A stretch of 64,000 bases of DNA, from the NCBI GenBank assembly GCA_023391635.1, contig JAEWAQ010000026.1, positions 70,532 to 134,531 of the forward strand, read 5' to 3'. This document shows positions 53,790 through 61,300 of the stretch, piece after piece. The notes beneath the pieces are model-generated. The model was not told the origin of the DNA, did not search any database, and saw only the letters and a program-made list of their open reading frames with translations. This DNA is from Bacillota bacterium. Lineage in GTDB: Bacteria > Bacillota > Bacilli > Paenibacillales > Paenibacillaceae. Position 1 is the first letter of the stretch. Every line of letters begins with the position of its first letter. The position numbers were made by a program, and so were the translations under genes.

Positions 53790-56700
53790 TTACTGGGTGA
53801 CTTGGATATTGTCGAAATGCGCCGTACCCGGGAACCACATGTTGGTTCCGATATGGATTTGCGACACATCGCTTGCGGCATTTACGAAAGATTGGTTCGA
53901 AATTACCGCTGAACCATTGATCGAAGCACTGTACGTGCCTGCGGTTAAATCCAATTCGATCTGCACATCGTACCACTGATTGGCGGAATAAGACAGCGAC
54001 GTATCTACCCACCCCAAGGACGGGTCGACGTAGGCGAATTTTCCGTCTTCCTTGAAGCCGAGTTGGACCATCGTTGCGCCGCTGCTGTCATTCAGGGCAT
54101 AGTAGAGCAACGCGTTCGTCTGGTCCGCCTTCATGCGGACATCGGCGGTTAGCGTTCCGGTCACGGAAGTAAACGTCTTATCGGCCGTAACATCCGCCAC
54201 GCCATAGCTCGTTTGCGTCAAGGTCAACGCGTGGTTCGATGCGTTTCCGCCATCCGCGACTTGCTGCACCGAAGCCGCGCCGCCGCTTGTGCCGACGGTC
54301 CATCCGGGCGGCATCGAGCCGATCGACGTGCTTTCGAAGCTTTCATCATAGATGCTGGGGGTTCCAACCTGAATGTTGTCGTAATGGGCCGAGCCGGTAA
54401 ACCACAAGTTGGTCCCGAACAAAATTTGCGATAGATCGCTGGCCGTATTGACGACAGGCTTATTCGACAGGACGTTCGTGCCGTCGATCGACACATCGTA
54501 CGTGCCAGCCGGTAAGTTCACGGTGACTTGAACGTCGTACCACTGATTGGCTGAATAAGTAACCGATGTATCCTGCCATCCCAGAGACGCATCGACAAAC
54601 CCGATTTTCCCATTCTGCATGAAGCCCAACTGGACGGCAGTCGCTCCGGCGCTATCCTTCAGGTTAACGTTCGTAAGCGCGTTCGTCTGATCCGCCATCA
54701 TGCGGAATTGAACGGTTGCCGTACCGGTAGCGGCGCTAAACGATGCGGCGGCGGATACTCCCGCTACTCCGTAGCTCGATTGCGTCAAGGTCAACGCGTG
54801 GTTCGATGCGTTTCCGCCATCCGCGACTTGCTGTACCGAAGCCGAGCCGCCGCTGTCGTCAACGGTCCAGCCTGACGGCATGGAACCGATCGAAGTGCTT
54901 TCGAAGTTTTCCGCATAGCCGGACGAACCCGAACCGGACCCTCCCGACACAGCGGTTGTCGCGACGACCGAAACGTCATCGACGAAAGCATAATCTCCGG
55001 TCGTCGGCTTGTAACCGTAGATGGTTGCGCTCGTACTCGACGATCCCGTCGTGAAAGTGAAAGTCTCTTCCACCCAGGATGTCGAAGAGGTGGCTTGGTA
55101 CGTATCCGGTCCGCCGTAATTTTTGACGCCCAGCCGGACGGACTGGCTGCCGGAATTCGCTCTCAGAAACCCTCTGAGCTCATACGTCGTATTCGGCTGC
55201 AGCCCGGTAATCGTCTGCTCGATGCCGTCCGCCCCCGTACCCAGGCTGATGCCGGTTTCGTATTGGTAATGGCTGGACAGCCTTCCCCCGGATAAGTCGA
55301 AGGCGGGCTGCGCCGTCATGGAATCCGTCTTCGTCCATCCGAATAAGCTGTCCACGCTCGGCAGTTGAATCCGGTTCAAGGCCAATCTGCCGTTGACAAG
55401 CAGATTTTTGTAATCCGTATCCACAAGCTGGTAAGTCGGAAGCGGCGAAGGCGGATTGGTCAGATTGGCGCCCGCCGTCCAGTCGGTTCCGCCGTATTCA
55501 TACGCTCCTGCATCCGGCGCTGCTCCGGTATAGCCCGTCGTAATGCCTCTGATCGGCGTGCCGATATCGATCGCGTCGGAGCCGGCCTGCAAGCGGAAAT
55601 CCGCGACTGCCGCATTCACGTAGCCCGGAGTTCCCGACGTCATGTTATTGTAGAACAACGAACTGTAAGCCGTCGCGCTCGTGTTGAAGCCATCCAGCGA
55701 GATGTTGTTGGCGGTGCGAATTCCGTAACCCTCCGCATCCGGATTATACAGGTTGATGTTGACGATCGATTGGTCATACGTCGTATTGTTGTACACGAGG
55801 ACGTTATCCGCCATATGATTGACGACGATGCCATACCACGGAATATCCCAGGTCACGTTGTCGTAGATCAGAACATCGGACGTGTGTTCGTCGATATAGA
55901 TGCCTGCGTCCCAATCTCCCTGTACCCCGTTCGCTCCGTTGTAACGGTATCCGCTGCCATGCCAATAATTGTGGTGAATCTCCGAGTTGCCGAGGCCGTT
56001 ATGCGCGACATACAACAATCCGGTATCCGTCCCGAAATAATTGCCGTCGTGAAAATCGTTGTACTGGATAACGCTGGCATAGAAATCGCCGCCGATCAGC
56101 GACCTTCCGGAGTGATACACTTCGTTATGGCTGATCAAGTGTCCGGAGCCTAATATTTGAACCGACGATACATAGGTAATCGGTCCGTACGTTCCGTCAT
56201 GAATCTTATTGTTGATCAGCTTGTTGTTCGTGCCTTTCATCGTGACGAGTTCACCCGACGAATACTGCAGGTCGCTGTTCATCAGCGTGTTGTTCGTCCC
56301 GCAGAGGCAGATGCCCGTGCTGTAGGAAACGGCTTTGTTGAATTCGGATAAATACTTGGCGTGAATGCCGTCGATCACATTGCCCGTCCCATTCGCCGTA
56401 TCGATGGTCGCCGCGAACAGGTTGACGCCTTTGACCACGATATTGGATTTGCCCGACAGGTCGAACGCCAGATTCCTAGCTTTGACCTCTACCGTATGGT
56501 TGGCCGGATTGTCACTTGCCGTCGTCCGCAGGTAGAGCGTGCTGGACGCCCTGTCATAGAACCACTCCCCGGGATAATCCAGCGCAGCCAGACTGCCCAT
56601 GATGTAATACTCAGGTGTTCCCATATCGAGAGAATTGGGATTCATATAATAGTCGTTGTACGAGATGTCGTACACATTGCGCGGCGTATCTTCCTTCCGG

Positions 56701-57905
56701 AATTGCAGGTAGACGTTGCCGCCGGAAGCGCTTGTCAGTTTCACATCCGCCGAGTACGTGAAATCCTTAGCCGTTGAATTCGAATAGTACCACGTGTTCG
56801 TCGTGGACATCGAGGGCTGGGTATACCCGGTCAGCGTCGTACCGTCTTCCGACCAGAAGCCGGCTCCCTCTTCATGCGTCCAGCCGTTGATATTGCTAGT
56901 GAAATTGGGGGCCAGCCGGCCTGTCGGCTGGTTCGGATTTCGGCTCGTAATCGCGGCGTTTACATTCGAGAACTGAGCTGTCGCCGCAGTCGTGGAACTG
57001 TCCGATTCCACGCCGAGTCCGAAAGACCCTTCCACTTGGGCGTAATCGGTCACGGAGATGACGGGACTCGGCCCGTTGTTCAAATAGACGTTGAAGGCGT
57101 TGCCCGTTGCGTTCACCTTCAGGTTGTAAGTCGTATTCGTCTGTACCGTTAAGCTGTAGCTACCCAGTACGGACCCGTTCGGACCGATCAGCTGCAGGGC
57201 GTTGTCATAGGAAGACAATTTCAGGTTGTAGGCGTTTTGCCAGTTTTTCAGATTCAAGTGTCCTGTCGAATAGACGGTCCCCAGCGCGCCGCCGAAGCCC
57301 CAGCCATAAGAATCCCGAATAAATACGGAAGCATTGTCCCATGTTCCGTTCGGTTGCGTCAGATTCACCGTATCCGTGATCCCGCTGTTGTCGGTGCCCG
57401 GATACTCCACCTTGTACATGTAAGGGTCGTATAGGTTGCCGACCGGCGTATTCGGCGAACGGGCCAAGAAATGGGCGACTCCGTCTACGTAAACCGAATC
57501 GAGATAATCGCCCATTTGCAGGTTGGCGCTCGTTTTGTAAATGCTGCCCGAGTGCACGGTCCAGGGGCCGCTCACAAGTTCGGCGCCGCTTACGGTTACA
57601 TTCGCGTTGGTATCCGGCTCAAATGTAATCGGATTGCCGACCGTACCGGAATTGGCAGGCGTTACCGTCTCGCGATAGGTGCCGGAACGGATTTTGACCG
57701 TGTCTCCGGCGGTGACAGCGCTTGCAGCCTTGCCGATCGTTTTCCAAGGACTTCCCGAGCTGCCGTTGCCTGAGGTGTCATTGCCGCCCACCGCATCGAC
57801 ATAGTACGTGTTTCCCGCCGCGGATGCCTGTCTCGGCGCCGCCGTAACGAACAACGCAGACAACAGCACGGCGATCGACGACCATACAAGAAGCCTTTTA
57901 CCCAT
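53790..57905 (-). CDS. Secreted parallel beta-helix protein with C-terminal binding modules
   Basis: A 1371-residue secreted protein. A Sec signal ends near residue 29 (APRQASA, then AGNTYYVDAVGG). The first part, to about residue 830, is a right-handed beta-helix interrupted by a LamG-like insert near residues 185-405; typical coils are HLISHNEVYHSGRSLIGG and EIHHNYWHGSG. A CBM4/9-like module follows near residues 850-1000 (ITGLQPNTTYELRGFLRANSG). Two modules of about 186 residues then repeat (NFESTSIGSMPSGW and SFESTSIGSMPPGW). No SLH or sortase anchor is seen. It is divergent from, and related to, the LamG protein at 58354. Its promoter has activator site C. Lyase or glycosidase activity on a plant polysaccharide is likely but not proven. 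Confidence 0.88.
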   Translation of the reverse strand: MGKRLLVWSSIAVLLSALFVTAAPRQASAAGNTYYVDAVGGNDTSGNGSSGSPWKTIGKAASAVTAGDTVKIRSGTYRETVTPANSGTVGNPITFEPDTNANVTVSGAELVSGPWTVHSGSIYKTSANLQMGDYLDSVYVDGVAHFLARSPNTPVGNLYDPYMYKVEYPGTDNSGITDTVNLTQPNGTWDNASVFIRDSYGWGFGGALGTVYSTGHLNLKNWQNAYNLKLSSYDNALQLIGPNGSVLGSYSLTVQTNTTYNLKVNATGNAFNVYLNNGPSPVISVTDYAQVEGSFGLGVESDSSTTAATAQFSNVNAAITSRNPNQPTGRLAPNFTSNINGWTHEEGAGFWSEDGTTLTGYTQPSMSTTNTWYYSNSTAKDFTYSADVKLTSASGGNVYLQFRKEDTPRNVYDISYNDYYMNPNSLDMGTPEYYIMGSLAALDYPGEWFYDRASSTLYLRTTASDNPANHTVEVKARNLAFDLSGKSNIVVKGVNLFAATIDTANGTGNVIDGIHAKYLSEFNKAVSYSTGICLCGTNNTLMNSDLQYSSGELVTMKGTNNKLINNKIHDGTYGPITYVSSVQILGSGHLISHNEVYHSGRSLIGGDFYASVIQYNDFHDGNYFGTDTGLLYVAHNGLGNSEIHHNYWHGSGYRYNGANGVQGDWDAGIYIDEHTSDVLIYDNVTWDIPWYGIVVNHMADNVLVYNNTTYDQSIVNINLYNPDAEGYGIRTANNISLDGFNTSATAYSSLFYNNMTSGTPGYVNAAVADFRLQAGSDAIDIGTPIRGITTGYTGAAPDAGAYEYGGTDWTAGANLTNPPSPLPTYQLVDTDYKNLLVNGRLALNRIQLPSVDSLFGWTKTDSMTAQPAFDLSGGRLSSHYQYETGISLGTGADGIEQTITGLQPNTTYELRGFLRANSGSQSVRLGVKNYGGPDTYQATSSTSWVEETFTFTTGSSSTSATIYGYKPTTGDYAFVDDVSVVATTAVSGGSGSGSSGYAENFESTSIGSMPSGWTVDDSGGSASVQQVADGGNASNHALTLTQSSYGVAGVSAAASFSAATGTATVQFRMMADQTNALTNVNLKDSAGATAVQLGFMQNGKIGFVDASLGWQDTSVTYSANQWYDVQVTVNLPAGTYDVSIDGTNVLSNKPVVNTASDLSQILFGTNLWFTGSAHYDNIQVGTPSIYDESFESTSIGSMPPGWTVGTSGGAASVQQVADGGNASNHALTLTQTSYGVADVTADKTFTSVTGTLTADVRMKADQTNALLYYALNDSSGATMVQLGFKEDGKFAYVDPSLGWVDTSLSYSANQWYDVQIELDLTAGTYSASINGSAVISNQSFVNAASDVSQIHIGTNMWFPGTAHFDNIQVTQ
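53793..54925. repeat. Tandem duplication of a C-terminal module in the secreted beta-helix gene
   Basis: Two modules of about 560 bp (about 54925-54365 and 54350-53793) encode alike binding domains. Near-identical stretches of about 60 bp at 54212-54271 and 54782-54841 show that the duplication is recent or kept uniform by recombination. Confidence 0.85.
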
Positions 57906-58033
57906 AAAGCCACATCCTTCCCATTCGCTTTTTTATTTCAAACCCCGTTTTCAGGGTCTGAAACCTGTTAATAGAAGACGAGCTCGCATCTCCCCTTTCT
58001 CTAAGAACGACTGCAGATCATATGTCCAAATGA

Positions 58034-58086
58034 ATCATAGTTGAAATCAAGCTTATAGAAGATGCATTATTTTACGATTTTTGGAC
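58034..58086 (-). promoter_or_regulatory. Shared activator element and -10 box, site C (1371-residue beta-helix gene)
   Basis: On the minus strand, 58086-58061 reads GTCCAAAAATCGTAAAA followed by TAATGCATC. It is separated by 21 nt from TATGAT (58039-58034). The leader to the ATG at 57905 is about 120 nt and includes a small TTTCAG/CTGAAA hairpin near 57945-57965. It is the most diverged of the four sites, mainly in the second half. Confidence 0.75.
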
Positions 58087-58133
58087 TCGTGCGAGGGAAG
58101 TGCTTCACCCCATGGCGTTTCAACTGCGGATTA

Positions 58134-58186
58134 GTCCATAAAACGTAGAAAAGTTCATATTCTTCTATGATCGCTGACACTAAAAT
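58134..58186 (+). promoter_or_regulatory. Shared activator element and -10 box, site D (LamG beta-helix gene)
   Basis: On the plus strand, 58134-58159 reads GTCCATAAAACGTAGAA followed by AAGTTCATA. It is separated by 21 nt from TAAAAT (58181-58186). The leader to the ATG at 58354 is about 160 nt. Between sites C and D lie 47 nt, so the two divergent promoters share one control region. The 448-base intergenic stretch holds no gene. Confidence 0.8.
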
Positions 58187-58353
58187 ACAAGTTGACAATG
58201 AGGAAGCCCTGCATCTTGACACCTGTTTATGGAGATTGCAGCGCTTTTTTTGTCGCTACAAACGGTATGACAAAATGTCGAGAGGGGGCGTGAACAGCTA
58301 GATTATCCCCGCTTGCAACACGTCGAAAAATATACCAAAGAAAGGATGATAAC

Positions 58354-61300
58354 ATGAACAGGCACAAACGGACATCACGCTTGGCAACACGTCTTACATC
58401 TTTGGTTGTCAGCTTTTTGCTGATGGCAACTGTATTGCCGGCGACAGCTTTCGCGGAAACCCCTACCGGCGGCGATCCCATCCAAGGCGAGATCCTCTTC
58501 CCTTTCAATGAGGGTGACGGTTCGACCTCCAACTCCCTTTCGGGCGGTCTGACAGCCACCTTGAACAACTATGCGTGGGATCACGACGGCCGGGGCGATA
58601 CTCCCGCGATCTCCAATGACCAAACAGGCCAGAACGGGATCTCAATCGACTACGGCGCTGAGTTCGCGAGCGTAAATGATCTGACCATGGGCGTTTGGGT
58701 GAAGCCCGCAGCTCCCGGTCCCGGAACATCCAGTTCTTTAATGGCCCCGCCTTATGCCGGCACCACAGGCAATTGGGGATTCAGTAATGGAGAAATCTGG
58801 TGGGGGATCCACTGGGGCACCAGTGAAAACGGTTACGCCGACACGACGGTAGACTTCCTCTCTTACGGATCGGACGGCTCCGAGTGGGATAGCAGCCTTT
58901 CAGCGACTGCGGGGAATTTGGCCGACGGAGACTGGCACTATTTGGCGTTCTCCTTCAGCGCGACGGCGAAAACGGTTGCTCTCTATGTGGACGGTAATCT
59001 GATCGGTGAAAAGACCTACGCTTCCACATTCCCCATTAATCTGCAAGCATACAAATGGTTCGGCGGGAATGGGTACCAGAGTCAGGCGTACACCGGCCTT
59101 CTGGATGAGCTTTCGGTTTTCCCCTCCGTTCTCGACGGCACAGGTCATGCAGCGCTATATAACAGAGCGCCGAATACGAGCGTTAGCGGCGATCCGGGTG
59201 ATCCGGGCGATCCGGGCGATCCCATCCAAGGCGAGATCCTCTTCCCCTTCAATGAGGGGAACGGTTCGACCTCCAGCGCCCTTTCGGACGGCCTGACGGC
59301 CACCTTGAACAACTATGCTTGGGATGAGAACGGCCGGGGCGATACTCCCGCGATCTCCACTGACCAAACAGGCCAGAACGGGATCTCAATCGACTACGGC
59401 GCAGAGTTCGCAAGCGTAAATGATCTGACCATGGGCGTTTGGGTGAAGCCCGCTGCTCCCATTCCGGGAACATCCAGTTCTTTAATGGCTCCGCCTTATG
59501 CCGGTACCACAGGCAATTGGGGGTTAAATAATGGAGAAATCTGGTGGAATATCGGCTGGGGCACGAGTGAAAACAATTACGCCGACACGACGATAAACTT
59601 CACCTCTTACGGATCGGACGGCTCCGAGTGGGGCAGCGGCCTTTCAGCGACAGCGGGGAATTTGGCCGACGGAGACTGGCACTATTTGGCGTTTTCCTTC
59701 AGCGCGACGGAGAATACAGTCGCTCTGTATGTGGACGGCAGTCAGATCGGTGAAAAGACATACACTTCCACATTCCCTATTCATCTGCAAGCATACAAAT
59801 GGTTCGGCGGGAATGGGTACCAGGGTCAGGCGTACGTCGGCCTTCTGGATGAGCTTTCGGTTCTCCCCTCGGTTCTCGACGAAGCCGCGCATGCAGCGCT
59901 ATATAACAGAGCGCCGAATACGAGCGGCGGCGGCAATCCGGGCGATCCTTTCCAAGGCGAGATCCTTTTCCCCTTCAATGAGGGTAACGGTTCGACCTCT
60001 AGCGCCCTTTCGGGCAGCCTGACGGCCACGCTTGAAAACTATGTGTGGGATATCGATCACAACGGCCGGGGCGATACTCCCGCGATCTCCACCGCCAGCA
60101 GCGGCGCGAGTGGGCTCACCATCGACTACGGCGCTACGTTCGCGAGTGTAAATGATCTTACCTTGGGCGTTTGGGTGAAGCCCTCAGTTCCCGGCCCCGA
60201 AACACGCAGTTTTTTAATGGCCCCACCTTACGCCGGCACCAATGGCGATTGGGCGATCCATAACGGAGAAATCTTGTGGAATATCACCTGGGGTACCGAG
60301 GAAAACAATTATGCCGACACCACGATAAACTTCACCTCTTACGGATCGGACGGCTCCGAATGGGGCAGCAACTTGTCAGCGCCGGCAGCGAATCTGGCCG
60401 ACGGCAACTGGCACTATGTGGCGTTCTCCTTCAGCGCGACGGAGAATACAGTCGCTCTGTATCTGGACGGCAGTAAGATCGGTGCAAAGACCTATACCTC
60501 CACATTCCCTGTCAATCTGCAAGCATACAAATGGTTCGGCGGGAGTGGATACATTGGTGAAGCGTACACGGGCCTCCTGGATGAGCTTTCCGTTTTCACC
60601 TCGGTTCTCGACGACACCGTGCATGCAGCGCTATTTAACAGAGCGCCCAATACGGACGGCACCGGCCAGCAGTCTGATCCAGCCGACACCGATCAGGTAG
60701 GCGACACCACCTATCATGTGGCCAAGACCGGCAGCGACGGCAACCCCGGCACCGAGGCCGAGCCTTTCCTTACGATTCAGAAGGCAGCCGATGTTCTCCT
60801 GCCTGGCGAAACCGTGATCATTCACGAGGGCGTATATGAGGAATCCGTACGTCCGAAGTACAACGGCACGGCTGATCACCCCATTACCTATAAAACCGGC
60901 GACGGCGAGGAAGCGGTCATCTCCGGCGCGAACCTGATCACCGGGGCATGGCAGGCGGCATCGAACCCAGGCGCGGTGGAATATAACGCTAGCGATGCAA
61001 ACCTCTGGCAAGTAAACGTTAGCTTGCCGATGGGCAATTACCGCAATCAAATTTTCGTGGATGGCGAAGCCATGCTGCCTTCGCGGTATCCGAACGTCGC
61101 GAAGGAAGACGCGTACTATCGTCCGAACTGGCTGACGTATGTGTTCGACGGCGATAAAGCCAGCACGGGCGCATGGTCTACCCCCACGGGCAAGCTGCGC
61201 GACCCCGAGTTGGACCAACCTGCCGGTACTTGGGACGGTGCAGCCATCGTGGGCATGGACAACCGCGATTGGATCCTGTCCGGTGCGGAAGTCGTCTCAT

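Noticed and set aside
59185..59223. Short direct repeats in the LamG linker as a possible CRISPR or attachment site
   Set aside because: They are in-frame Gly-Asp-Pro codons with no spacers and no cas genes nearby.
58227..60624. Minus-strand short frames repeated across the LamG region
   Set aside because: They recur only because the LamG-coding DNA is repeated; they lie opposite a clear secreted protein.
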